Shown: positions 9,826-18,380 of the stretch, one piece after another
Numbering within the stretch: the first letter of the stretch is position 1
Layout of the letters: each line of letters begins with the position of its first letter
Origin: Vibrio ulleungensis
Lineage (GTDB): Bacteria > Pseudomonadota > Gammaproteobacteria > Enterobacterales > Vibrionaceae
DNA length: 64,000 nucleotides
Reading direction: 5' to 3'
Assembly: GCF_016900875.1 (NCBI RefSeq)
Contig: NZ_JAFEUM010000003.1
Coordinates: 248,001-312,000 of the forward strand
Notes under the pieces: model-generated
Databases searched by the model: none
What the model was told of the DNA's origin: nothing
The model's input: only the letters and a program-made list of their open reading frames with translations
Position numbers and translations under genes: made by a program

Positions 9826-9902
9826 TGGTCGGACTGACTGGATTTGAACCAGCGACCCCTGACACCCCATGACAGTGCGCTACCAAGCTGCGCTACAGTC
9901 CG
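9826..9902 (-). tRNA. tRNA-Pro(GGG)
   Basis: 77-nt tRNA with encoded CCA. Reverse complement begins CGGACTGTAGCGCAGCTTGG and ends CAGTCAGTCCGACCA. The anticodon loop ATGGGGT gives anticodon GGG, and the U-U mismatch in the anticodon stem (CTGTC/GTCAG) also occurs in the E. coli GGG isoacceptor. Confidence 0.95.
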
Positions 9903-10043
9903 ATAGCTATAAATTAACGATCGAATCTCGGTGCGTCAATAGCTTACAATCTGAATGCGCAAGTTTCGAACGGCTTGTTTGCCAATTGTGTGAGCTGCAC
10001 TCACGGAAGTTAAAATCCCCAACAATTTGATTAGCAGTTGCTG

Positions 10044-10646
10044 TTATCGTTTCGACGATTTGCGTCTGCTAGCCAACAATCCAAATAGGCCAAAACTCAT
10101 TAGAGCGATGGCTGAAGGCTCTGATACGGCAACGGAAGGCGAGTCTGAGCGAGCAGAGCTGACACCATCAAACCATACGCTCCAATAGGTACCCATGTCG
10201 ACACCGTTAGCTGGTTGGTTCCAAACAGCTAAAGGAATAGCGGTTTCGTTATCAAACGAAAAACCATCGGAAATCATCGTGCCGCCTGCAAAGTTGTTAT
10301 AAGTGGCTATGGTAAAAACGTAGTCCCCAGCGGACAGGTTACCAAAGACTAACCCGGAATCGAATTCTGTCTGGGTGGCGGTATCGATTTCGTCGTTGTC
10401 ATCATTCTCATCAACCAACTCGCCACTGTCTTTCCATAACGCGGTAATAGGGTCAAAGTTTTCACCGTCTTTAAATGAATCCGTCCACATGCGTACATTT
10501 GTCGCATCATTATCCAATGTGAAGTAGGTGTAAATCACATCATTGTGGAATTCAATATTGCCCTCAAAATTGATCAATACTGCTTGTGCAGCACTGGTCA
10601 TGCCAAGTGTTAGCGTAAGAATGACTGTGTTCAGCATTTGTTTCAT
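10044..10646 (-). CDS. PEP-CTERM surface protein of the DVUA0089 type
   Basis: 200-residue exported protein. Residues 1-22 are a signal peptide (MKQMLNTVILTLTLGMTSAAQA). The centre (FTLDNDATNVRMWTDS, then DPITALWKDSGELVDENDDND and LSAGDYVFTIATYNN) fits the DVUA0089 family of short beta-rich secreted proteins. The last 26 residues form a PEP-CTERM sorting signal: SEPSAIALMS, a hydrophobic helix, then the basic tail ASRRKSSKR. The usual PEP is EPS here. Such proteins are processed by an exosortase, normally encoded with polysaccharide genes; none is in this window. The acidic DENDDNDE stretch may bind calcium. It is a single gene; its biological role is unknown. Confidence 0.75.
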   Translation of the reverse strand: MKQMLNTVILTLTLGMTSAAQAVLINFEGNIEFHNDVIYTYFTLDNDATNVRMWTDSFKDGENFDPITALWKDSGELVDENDDNDEIDTATQTEFDSGLVFGNLSAGDYVFTIATYNNFAGGTMISDGFSFDNETAIPLAVWNQPANGVDMGTYWSVWFDGVSSARSDSPSVAVSEPSAIALMSFGLFGLLASRRKSSKR

Positions 10647-11036
10647 TATTTTACCTTAATCTTTATGTCCATATAGGCGGTTGTCGCCATACGCACAACG
10701 GCAAAAGGCGTGCCACATTGTAAGGTGTTGAATTTTATGCATTTATATTCAACTTTCGTGTGAGGCGACAAGGAGTGTAAAAAAAACTGACACCTGGAAT
10801 ATGGAATGAGCACTACAAAGGTAACAAGTTGAATATACAATGAAAAAACGGCAGCCCATATAACATATGGGCTGCCGTACTAATAGTAGAGGACTCTAAT
10901 ATGCTTTAAAGTGCATATTCACTCTGTTGTAGCTCTAAATGAGTAGTCTATAAGTGTAAAATTAATCGACAAGTTTACCGCTGCGCGTGTCTTATCCTAT
11001 AAATTATTAACTAAAGCCTCACGACTTATCTAAAAA
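10647..11036. other. 390-bp gene-free stretch
   Basis: It holds the promoter region of the PEP-CTERM gene and the terminator hairpin at 10848-10878. A 64-codon open frame crosses part of it but has no ribosome-binding site or protein-like composition. I see no other gene or RNA. Confidence 0.6.
10843..10878 (-). terminator. strong terminator downstream of yejM
   Basis: ACGGCAGCCCATAT and ATATGGGCTGCCGT pair perfectly over 14 bp with a three-base loop (AAC). On the minus strand six T follow. It lies 160 bp after the yejM stop codon and is the likely end of the yejL-yejM transcript. Confidence 0.8.
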
Positions 11037-12824
11037 CTACTCGTCCGTTTGGTAAAAACGTTTAGTTTCTCCAAGCCCTTTTAAAATAAGCGATAGCTTA
11101 GGCTTAGCCTCTTGTTGACGACGGTAATTACTGTCATACAGTTTATAATTGCCAAATCGGTCCAAAACAATAGTGGTAGAAGGCGTCACGATAGCAATAT
11201 CTCGTGTATCACCAGCAAGCAAGTGGGTACGTTTTTTAGTACTGAATAGGTTTTGCCCACTGCTGTAGTCAAGAGGATTATTGGTAACACTAAACAGGTC
11301 CTGCAATAGGGTTACCGAAATGTCGTAGTGAGACGTAGGGTAGTTAATTTCTTGAGCAATAATATTTGGCCAATGCAAAATGAGCGGGACCTGTAACTGA
11401 TACTGACTGTAGTTACTATTGGTGCCCCAACTGTTGGTGCGTGTTTCATTAAACTCCCACCCGTGGTTTGCAGTGATCACAACCACAGTATTTTCGAGCA
11501 TGTCAGCATCTTCAAGATGTTGAATAATCAACCCTAAACTATTGTCTAAGGTTGTGGACGCCGTTTGGTAGGCTGCTTTTAAGCTTTCTGTTGGTGTGGC
11601 TTCTGAGTTTTCTTCAACCAATTGTTCAAAATTGGCGAGATCGGCCAGTTGTATCAATGCTGCCCACGGAGCCTCATTGTTATCGCTTTGCCATTGACGA
11701 AACATCTCTGCTATTTTTTGGTCTGTGTCGGTTCGGAACACTTCGCCAGCTCCAAACACCTCAGTGCTGATGACATCATTGTCGCCATTGTAGGATGTGA
11801 AAAAACCAAGTTGATAGTTGTACTTTTCAAACTGCTCAACAAGCAGCGGTTTAATGCGCTGATGCTCAAGATTGAGGCTATAACTCGCTGGTATGCCGTA
11901 AACCAAACCAACGTCGGAGTAGCGGTCATTACTGGAGGCGTAATGGTTATTAAATTGCTGTGATTGACGCGAAAATTGTTGCAGATTTGGCATGACCATT
12001 TCTGTTACTGCGTCTGCTCGTAATGAATCGACCTGAACAATGAGCACATTGTAATCATTGCTTCGTTTCGCGTTTTCAATGGTGGCCAGAGGGTAGTTAA
12101 GAGTGGTTTGCAGGGCTTCGCCACGCTCTACTTTCTTTAAGTACTCTCCACGATCAAACCAGCCCTGTTTCTCTAAAAATGACTTTGCTGTCATCGGATA
12201 AGAAAGTGGGAAGTTGGCGCGTTGGCTAACGATCGGCTGATAAAATACCGCATCTGCCCAAATATACACACAGTGACTGGCAATAAAACATACAAAGAAT
12301 AAGGCGCCTATAGGGCGTCCAATGCGTTTATGGGAGAGCTTACGTTGTTTTCGCCAGATCCATTCTGATATAAGCAGTTGAAACATAAATATCAGTGGAA
12401 CTGCTATAAACAGCGATTGCCATTCGCTATCGAGGTTGCTCTTATCGTTGGTTAGAAGAACTTCCCAAACAATAGGATTAAGGTGCAAATGCAAAGACTG
12501 ATAGGCTTCAACATCTAATAATAATACCGTCAGCCCACCGGTTGCGATAATTGCGGACAAAAATCGGAACAGTTTGCGAGACGGTACTATGAAGGTAAGT
12601 GGGAAGAGCAGCAATATGTAGAGAGCAAAGACTAAAAAGCCAAAATGGCCTATCCAGGATAAGACTAAATAAGTCTGTCCTAGCAGAGTGTCAGGCCAAG
12701 CTGAGCCGGTGATGTAGCTTGTACCAATGAGCATCGCAGCCACGATATTAAAAAAGGCAAACCAGTGACCCCAGTTCACCAGTTTTGATACACGATCGCC
12801 ATAACTGTTTCCGCTTTCTACCAT
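11037..12824 (-). CDS. yejM: inner-membrane lipid-homeostasis protein YejM/PbgA (DUF3413 + sulfatase fold)
   Basis: 595-residue inner-membrane protein. The first about 190 residues carry five membrane segments (for example WFAFFNIVAAMLIG and FGFLVFALYILLLFPLTFIV), the DUF3413 part. The rest is a periplasmic alkaline-phosphatase/sulfatase-like domain, seen in NVLIVQVDSLRAD, NNHYASSN, ITANHGWEFNE and HYDISVTLLQDLF. In E. coli this protein (586 residues) senses lipopolysaccharide and controls LpxC stability through LapB. It follows yejL with a 23-bp gap and forms the conserved yejK/yejL/yejM neighbourhood. The sulfatase fold is believed to be non-enzymatic or only weakly active in this family. 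Confidence 0.93.
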   Translation of the reverse strand: MVESGNSYGDRVSKLVNWGHWFAFFNIVAAMLIGTSYITGSAWPDTLLGQTYLVLSWIGHFGFLVFALYILLLFPLTFIVPSRKLFRFLSAIIATGGLTVLLLDVEAYQSLHLHLNPIVWEVLLTNDKSNLDSEWQSLFIAVPLIFMFQLLISEWIWRKQRKLSHKRIGRPIGALFFVCFIASHCVYIWADAVFYQPIVSQRANFPLSYPMTAKSFLEKQGWFDRGEYLKKVERGEALQTTLNYPLATIENAKRSNDYNVLIVQVDSLRADAVTEMVMPNLQQFSRQSQQFNNHYASSNDRYSDVGLVYGIPASYSLNLEHQRIKPLLVEQFEKYNYQLGFFTSYNGDNDVISTEVFGAGEVFRTDTDQKIAEMFRQWQSDNNEAPWAALIQLADLANFEQLVEENSEATPTESLKAAYQTASTTLDNSLGLIIQHLEDADMLENTVVVITANHGWEFNETRTNSWGTNSNYSQYQLQVPLILHWPNIIAQEINYPTSHYDISVTLLQDLFSVTNNPLDYSSGQNLFSTKKRTHLLAGDTRDIAIVTPSTTIVLDRFGNYKLYDSNYRRQQEAKPKLSLILKGLGETKRFYQTDE

Positions 12825-12847
12825 GAGCTCTGTCTTCTTTTTCTAGA

Positions 12848-13063
12848 CTAATCGTTAACCGATGCAAGAAGTGCATCAGCAAAAGATTGTGCGATCATTT
12901 TACGTTGAGACGCAGGCACATTGTGGTTTAGCACATTAGTCGCCATGTTACCGATCAGCATGATCGCCATGTCAGTTTTTACATTGTGCTTTTTTAAGAC
13001 ATCAGTCATTTCTGTAAGAATGGTTTCAATCTCTTTGTCACTGTACTTCGAAGTTATAGGCAT
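12848..13063 (-). CDS. yejL: YejL family protein (DUF1414)
   Basis: 71-residue small helical protein ([19 protein letters not shown], ending [11 protein letters not shown]). Sequence and length match the DUF1414/YejL family, always found beside yejK and yejM in gammaproteobacteria. The function is not known. It is first in a two-gene unit with yejM and is divergent from yejK, with an 82-bp shared promoter region. Confidence 0.9.
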   Translation of the reverse strand: MPITSKYSDKEIETILTEMTDVLKKHNVKTDMAIMLIGNMATNVLNHNVPASQRKMIAQSFADALLASVND

Positions 13064-13145
13064 AATTTATCTGAATTTAACGGAAAAACGGCTTATGATA
13101 CCCTACTCTCGGTCACAACTGAAACTACATATAGTCAAAACCATT

Positions 13146-14147
13146 ATGAGCCTTAATCTTTCTAACGTCATTTTACACCAACTCACAAAAAACGAGCAGG
13201 ACGAACTACAGGTAGAGTACCGTTCTGAGACGTTACCCACTGATTCGTCAACGGAACATTTAGTTGCGGAACTTCATCGCGTTTTCAATGCCAAAGGCGG
13301 CAAAGCGTTCGGTACCTTTGCAGAAGAAAGCGAATTTAAGCAATGGCTTGGTGAACTTTCGTCTCAGGCGCTCGATTTTTATACGTTTTCCCAGCAAAGT
13401 GCCGAGCGACTCAAAAAAGAGCTCGCCAAATACCCGTTTGCAGATGCGGGTACCTTTATTCTCGCGCAATACCAGTCTTTGGCAACCAACTATTTATTTA
13501 TTGGCTTGTTGCCAACTAATAGCAGCCTTAAAGTGACGGAAGGATTGAGCATTAGTGCGACGGATTACCTCGACATAACAAAAATGGATATCGCAGCGCG
13601 TATCGATTTGTCGACCTACGAAATGGACCCTTCGTCCAATCGTTACCTAACCTATGTAAAAGGTCGAGTAGGCCGTAAAGTTGCCGATTTCTTTATGGAT
13701 TTTTTGCAAGCCGAAGCCGGGCTTGATCCAAAAATGCAAAACCAAGTACTAATGCAAGCAGTAGAAGATTTTGTAGCCGATGAAAAGCTCGAAAAAGAAG
13801 AAGCAATTGCTTACCGTAAGCAAGTTGCCGATTACTGTGGAGAGCAAATTAAAGCGGGTGAAGAGATCGAAGTTAAAGAGCTTTCTTTTGAGCTGCCGGC
13901 CAGTTCGGATGGAACCAGTTTTGCCGACTTTACCCAAGAGCAAGGCTACGACCTAGAAGAGAGCTTTCCAGGTGATCGCACCGCAGTACGTAAACTCACT
14001 AAGTATGTAGGTGCGGGTGGTGGGTTAAACATTAGCTTTGATAGTTTGTTGCTGGGTGAGCGCGTCCACTACGATCCACAAACAGACACCTTGACTATTA
14101 AAGGAACACCTCCCAACCTTAAAGACCAGTTAACAAGAAAAAGTTAG
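13146..14147 (+). CDS. yejK: nucleoid-associated protein NdpA/YejK
   Basis: 333-residue cytoplasmic protein found on the nucleoid. ATG 13146 (MSLNLSNVILHQLTKNEQDEL) is the family start; the open frame extends further upstream but over the divergent yejL gene. Diagnostic blocks are LNLSNVILHQL, LPTNSSLKVTEG, YLTYVKGRVGRKVADFFMDFL and AGGGLNISFDSLLLGERVHYDP. The NdpA family is about 335 residues, as here. Its detailed role in chromosome organisation remains unclear. It is divergent from yejL-yejM. Confidence 0.93.
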   Translation: MSLNLSNVILHQLTKNEQDELQVEYRSETLPTDSSTEHLVAELHRVFNAKGGKAFGTFAEESEFKQWLGELSSQALDFYTFSQQSAERLKKELAKYPFADAGTFILAQYQSLATNYLFIGLLPTNSSLKVTEGLSISATDYLDITKMDIAARIDLSTYEMDPSSNRYLTYVKGRVGRKVADFFMDFLQAEAGLDPKMQNQVLMQAVEDFVADEKLEKEEAIAYRKQVADYCGEQIKAGEEIEVKELSFELPASSDGTSFADFTQEQGYDLEESFPGDRTAVRKLTKYVGAGGGLNISFDSLLLGERVHYDPQTDTLTIKGTPPNLKDQLTRKS

Positions 14148-14456
14148 TTTGATTTCCTGATTGACTAATATTTTCTAGACTAAGTCACTTTTTGTTAGCT
14201 TAATGTTAATTTGTTTTGCTAGTGAACGGTGACTTTTTTGTTGATAGAGCATGACTAAATGATAAGTATATTCAGCGTGTTATCCTACATTCTTGCTGCT
14301 TTATACCGACTTCCATGCGTCTATTTCGATGTTGCTTGCTGTGATTTTTGCTGTGTTTGCACAAAAAAACAGATCTAAGCTCAAAAAAGGCTTGTTTTCT
14401 CCGCCACAATTGATTATTCATGTTTATAGATAAGATTGATTTTCACGGAGAGTAGC
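14148..14456. other. 309-bp gene-free stretch before asd
   Basis: AT-rich region with several T-runs. I looked for a lysine riboswitch and do not see its conserved elements. It presumably holds the asd promoter and a long leader. No gene or RNA is recognisable. Confidence 0.5.
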
Positions 14457-15572
14457 ATGAGAGTAGGATTGGTTGGCTGGCGCGGAATGGTTGGCTCAGT
14501 ATTGATGCAGCGTATGGTTGAAGAAAAAGACTTTGACCTGATTGAACCTGTATTTTACAGCACCTCACAAGTGGGTATCCCTGCGCCAAACCTAGGTAAA
14601 GATGCGGGTGTACTGCAAGATGCGTTTGATATTGACAGCTTAAAGCAGCTGGATGCCATTATTACTTGTCAGGGTGGAAGCTACACCGAAAAAGTGTTTC
14701 CTGCACTGCGACAAGCAGGGTGGAAAGGCTACTGGATAGACGCAGCTTCTACCTTACGCATGGATCCTTCTTCTATTATTACTCTCGATCCAGTGAACCT
14801 TGCCCAAATTGAACAAGGTATTGGCAGCGGCGTTAACACTTACGTTGGTGGCAACTGCACAGTAAGCCTAATGCTGATGGCTGTTGGTGGACTGTACGAA
14901 AAAGGCTTGGTTGAGTGGATGAGCGCAATGACCTATCAAGCGGCTTCAGGCGCTGGGGCTAAGAACATGCGCGAGCTTATCTCTCAAATGGGTGTGATTC
15001 GTGATTCTGTAAGTGACGAGCTTGCTGATCCTGCTTCTTCGATTTTAGATATTGACCGCAAAGTCGCGCAAACCATGCGCAGTGACGCGTTCCCAACCGA
15101 TCAATTTGGCGTGCCTTTAGCGGGTTCGTTGATCCCTTGGATTGATGTTAAGCGTGAAAACGGGCAGAGCAAAGAAGAGTGGAAAGCGACGGTTGAAACC
15201 AACAAGATTTTGGGCCTGCAAGACTTTCCTGTGCCTATCGATGGTACGTGTGTACGTATCGGCGCGATGCGTTGTCACTCTCAAGCGCTCACGATCAAGC
15301 TAAAGCAAAATGTGCCAATGGACGAAGTGGAAGAGATCATTGCCACGCATAATGATTGGGTAAAAGTGATCCCGAATGACAGAGACATTACCGCTTCAGA
15401 GCTGTCTCCAACTAAAGTGACCGGTACATTGTCTGTGCCAGTTGGTCGTTTGCGTAAGATGTCGATGGGTGATGACTTCCTTAATGCCTTTACTGTGGGT
15501 GACCAATTGTTGTGGGGTGCGGCAGAGCCTCTACGCAGAACACTGAGAATCATCTTGGCGGCCAAAGGCTAA
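14457..15572 (+). CDS. asd: aspartate-semialdehyde dehydrogenase
   Basis: 371-residue NADPH enzyme converting aspartyl phosphate to aspartate semialdehyde, the branch point to lysine, diaminopimelate, methionine and threonine. ATG 14457 has CGGAGAG eight bases upstream; a start seven codons earlier lacks this. N-terminal [18 protein letters not shown] binds NADP. The catalytic cysteine is Cys134 in [10 protein letters not shown]. Length and the [16 protein letters not shown] block fit the gammaproteobacterial type. A terminator follows, so it is monocistronic. Confidence 0.96.
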   Translation: MRVGLVGWRGMVGSVLMQRMVEEKDFDLIEPVFYSTSQVGIPAPNLGKDAGVLQDAFDIDSLKQLDAIITCQGGSYTEKVFPALRQAGWKGYWIDAASTLRMDPSSIITLDPVNLAQIEQGIGSGVNTYVGGNCTVSLMLMAVGGLYEKGLVEWMSAMTYQAASGAGAKNMRELISQMGVIRDSVSDELADPASSILDIDRKVAQTMRSDAFPTDQFGVPLAGSLIPWIDVKRENGQSKEEWKATVETNKILGLQDFPVPIDGTCVRIGAMRCHSQALTIKLKQNVPMDEVEEIIATHNDWVKVIPNDRDITASELSPTKVTGTLSVPVGRLRKMSMGDDFLNAFTVGDQLLWGAAEPLRRTLRIILAAKG

Positions 15573-15600
15573 GCTCAATAAAAACTCTAGCGTGTCTAAC

Positions 15601-15635
15601 AATCCCTTTTGGTGAAAGCCAAAAGGGATTTTTTG
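15601..15635 (+). terminator. terminator of asd
   Basis: AATCCCTTTTGG/CCAAAAGGGATT is a 12-bp stem with a six-base loop followed by T4, 28 bp past the asd stop. Confidence 0.9.
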
Positions 15636-15743
15636 TAGGAAAACTCTGAAACAGCACTCTGGCTACGGGAAATTGACAATCCCCTAACTCGACATAGACT
15701 CAATTAATTACCATTTCACCATGGACCAATGGCTGGAGTATTT

Positions 15744-16268
15744 ATGAAAAATCGTGGGTTTACGTTAATTGAATTGATTGTTGTCGTAGTGATTTTGGGG
15801 ATCCTCGCCATCACTGTTGCACCTCGTTTTTTGAATTTACAAACGGATGCAAAAATTGCCGACTTACAAGGTGTTGCAGGGGCGATGAATGATGCAGCGC
15901 ATCTGGCCTATGATAAAACTGCAATCGATGGCCAAGAAAACGCGGAACAATATGAAATTGCAATTGATGCTGATACTAGAGGATTAGTTCAATTTGGTTA
16001 CCCAAGAGTGAGTCGTGAAGGAATGGAGCACTTTTTACAAATAGAGTCCTCTTACCACAATGAAGATGGCTTAGATTGGACATGGGGAGCCAGCAACCCT
16101 TCAGAATTCAGTGGTCCACACTTTTGGGTTGTTACACAAACGACTTGGTTAGGTGAGGGGCCCTATACACGAGAAAGCATAATAGCCTCAAACTGCTACG
16201 TAAGGTATGACGCACCTATTGCACAAGGAGAAGGCTTTACTGTTGAGACGATTACCGACGGGTGTTAG
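15744..16268 (+). CDS. type IV prepilin-like protein (MSHA pilin type), second copy
   Basis: 174-residue prepilin. ATG 15744 (preceded by GGAG) gives the canonical leader MKNRG and FTLIELIVVVVILGILAITVA, with Glu5 of the mature pilin. APRFLNLQTDAKIADLQGV again matches the MSHA subgroup. There is a Cys at SIIASNCYVRYD and a C-terminal TDGC, probably a disulfide. It resembles the pilin at 9.1-9.7 kb in the first 60 residues but differs beyond. No assembly genes are nearby. It converges with the K+ channel gene and overlaps its end by four bases. Confidence 0.85.
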   Translation: MKNRGFTLIELIVVVVILGILAITVAPRFLNLQTDAKIADLQGVAGAMNDAAHLAYDKTAIDGQENAEQYEIAIDADTRGLVQFGYPRVSREGMEHFLQIESSYHNEDGLDWTWGASNPSEFSGPHFWVVTQTTWLGEGPYTRESIIASNCYVRYDAPIAQGEGFTVETITDGC

Positions 16269-17110
16269 TCCTCGTCTGGGTTTACAACTCGCTCTGAAGG
16301 TGTCGCAAGCTCACTGCCACAGTGTTTGCAATGTAGGGCGTCATTCTCGTGTCCAGTTTTGGCGCAATTGGGGCACTTGACCAACGTTCGGTGGGCTGAC
16401 ATTTCTTGATTCATCTCAGCGGTAATGATCCCAGTGGGTACCGCCAAAATGGAATAACCTAACAACATCACTAAAGCCGCAACTGCTTTGCCAAGAGCGG
16501 TGACAGGGTAGATATCACCGTACCCGACGGTTGTGATGGTCACGATAGCCCAATAGATACTCATCGGGATGCTGGTAAAACCATTGTCCGGCCCTTCAAT
16601 AACATAAAGGGTGGCACCAAAGATGGTAACCAGTATTGCCACCATCGAAAAAAAGATCAGGATCTTTCTACGCGCCATAAACAGCGAACGCATTAACATG
16701 TTGGAGTCTTTGAGGTACTGGACTAGCTTAAGCACGCGGAAGATTCGCATGACGCGCAGTAAGCGAATGATCACCGCAAAATGGGCGTTAGGTACGATGA
16801 GCTGTAGGTATGTGGGTAAAATGGCCAGAAGATCAACAACGCCATAAAAGCTTTTAGCGTATGCAGCGGGCTTGGGCGAACAGTATAACCGCAGCAAGTA
16901 TTCAATAGTAAATAGCGCCGTAAACAGATACTCAATCAGCGCAAGCTCTGTTTGATAGCGGCTGGCATAGGGCTCTATAGTGCCGAGCACCAGTACAACT
17001 AACGATGTAATGATGGCCACAATTAACGAAATATCGAAAATGCGGCCAGCTTTGGTGTGGGTGCCAAATATGGTGACGTACAGCCAGTGCTTAGTGGTGT
17101 TAGTTTTCAC
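16265..17110 (-). CDS. voltage-gated potassium channel with zinc-ribbon tail
   Basis: 281-residue inner-membrane six-helix K+ channel subunit, expected to form tetramers. S4 is visible as RLLRVMRIFRVLKLV with regularly spaced Arg (about residues 116-130). The selectivity filter TVGYGD is at 194-199, followed by S6 (ALVMLLGYSILAVPTGI). The cytoplasmic C-terminus has two CxxC pairs (CPNC and CKHC) that would form a zinc ribbon, an add-on seen in bacterial Kv-like channels. Physiological role is uncertain; membrane potential or osmotic adjustment are possibilities. It is a single gene; the stop overlaps the convergent pilin gene by four bases. Confidence 0.9.
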   Translation of the reverse strand: MKTNTTKHWLYVTIFGTHTKAGRIFDISLIVAIITSLVVLVLGTIEPYASRYQTELALIEYLFTALFTIEYLLRLYCSPKPAAYAKSFYGVVDLLAILPTYLQLIVPNAHFAVIIRLLRVMRIFRVLKLVQYLKDSNMLMRSLFMARRKILIFFSMVAILVTIFGATLYVIEGPDNGFTSIPMSIYWAIVTITTVGYGDIYPVTALGKAVAALVMLLGYSILAVPTGIITAEMNQEMSAHRTLVKCPNCAKTGHENDALHCKHCGSELATPSERVVNPDED

Positions 17111-17164
17111 AACTATTCATACGGTTAATATACTAATTTCAATAGCATAGACCGAATAGTTCAC

Positions 17165-17812
17165 TTAAGCTAGACCTGGTAGTGCACCTCTAACCCCATG
17201 AACAATAAACTCGATACCGAGTGCTCCCAAAATAAGACCCATGATACGAGTGATCACATTGATCCCAGTCTGCCCTAGCAAACGTACTATATAAGGTGCA
17301 GAGCGAAAGAGTGCCCAAGCAAATAAAGAAAACACAACAATAGTGGCTGAGATGGCAAGGATATCCAAAAAGCCTGAATGCTCTGTACCTAGTACTATTG
17401 TTGAGCTGATTGCACCGGGTCCGGCCATTAATGGCATTGCTAGTGGCACAACACCAACTTGTTCTCGGCTGGCGTTCTCTGACTTTTCCTGCTGGTTTTG
17501 CTTATGATCGCCAAGTTTACCGTTCATCATGGCAAATGCGATACTTAACAGCAGCATGCCACCCGCTATTCGAAACGAATCGAGAGAGATGCTGAACATG
17601 TCCAACAGCCACTGACCCATAAGCAACGATACAATCAGGATCACGGCCACTGCGATGTTGGCAGTTGCAGCGGTCTTGATGCGTTCAGACTCTGTAAGGT
17701 GGCTGGTTAACGACACAAACACCGGCATGATGCCGACTGGGTTCACAATGGCAAATAAGCCGACCAAAAACTGCAAATAAATGGTGATATCAAATTGACT
17801 GAAGGCTGTCAT
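17165..17812 (-). CDS. MarC-family inner-membrane protein (YchE-like)
   Basis: 215-residue protein with about six membrane helices. It begins MTAFSQFDITIYLQFLVGLFAIVNPVGIMPVF, the conserved MarC/NAAT opening. ATG 17812 gives the same length as E. coli YchE; a GTG four codons upstream is also possible. The family includes a neutral amino-acid transporter in archaea, but for most bacterial members, including YchE, the substrate is unproven. It lies next to and divergent from adhE, as in E. coli, which supports orthology with ychE. Confidence 0.85.
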   Translation of the reverse strand: MTAFSQFDITIYLQFLVGLFAIVNPVGIMPVFVSLTSHLTESERIKTAATANIAVAVILIVSLLMGQWLLDMFSISLDSFRIAGGMLLLSIAFAMMNGKLGDHKQNQQEKSENASREQVGVVPLAMPLMAGPGAISSTIVLGTEHSGFLDILAISATIVVFSLFAWALFRSAPYIVRLLGQTGINVITRIMGLILGALGIEFIVHGVRGALPGLA

Positions 17813-18380
17813 GGCGATGCGCACTATTAAAGGTGGAAAAATTTCGCGTAATGTACGAGATTTAGGCTCGCTAATCGAATGAAATTAATTGCCAAAATCG
17901 GGTCATTTGCCTGAGAAAAACTAATGTAATGATAGACATCAACGAGAAATGTTGCACACCTGTTTACCGAATCCGATAATGTGAAGTTTTGTGAGTTTAG
18001 GTAACAAAGAAAAGAGACTATTTTCGCGCTTGTGAAGCACGCGAATGGCGTTATACTGTTGTGGAGTAAGCTACAGCATCTGTGTAACAAATCATCGCAG
18101 TCTGTAGTTTTTTTACGCTTTTGATGTAAAGTTACCCATAAAGAGTTAGTTGGTTAAAAAAGTCGCATTAAAATTGAGTTTGTAATTTATTGTTTTTATG
18201 ATGGTTTTTGGTGATTTGTAGGGAAATTACCAAATTAATTTTTCGAAACTGATCTGCATCAATCTACAAAATATTATGAAAGAATATACTCAGTTCTGAA
18301 AGCGATTTACTAAGCTCGATGGTTTGAAACGATCACGAATTTAATAAATAGTTTTTACATTTATCTTTAGGAGATTTTTT
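17813..18380. other. 568-bp adhE regulatory region
   Basis: This long AT-rich gap separates the MarC gene from adhE. It contains the FNR-like box at 18249-18262 and presumably a long untranslated leader for adhE. An 87-codon open frame on the minus strand is not credible as a gene. Confidence 0.6.
18249..18262. promoter_or_regulatory. FNR-like box upstream of adhE
   Basis: CTGATCTGCATCAA matches the FNR consensus TTGAT-N4-ATCAA at nine of ten fixed positions. It lies 119 bp before the adhE start codon, a plausible place for anaerobic control of a fermentation gene. Position relative to the transcription start is unknown. Confidence 0.55.

Noticed and set aside
10646..10840. 64-codon frame upstream of the PEP-CTERM gene
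   Set aside because: Odd composition and no start signal; it lies in the promoter region.
12921..13145. N-terminal extension of yejK
   Set aside because: It runs antisense through yejL; the family start is at 13146.
14148..14456. Lysine riboswitch before asd
   Set aside because: The conserved elements of the lysine aptamer are not visible.
17827..18090. 87-codon frame on the minus strand upstream of adhE
   Set aside because: No ribosome-binding site, no protein-like pattern, and it lies in the adhE control region.
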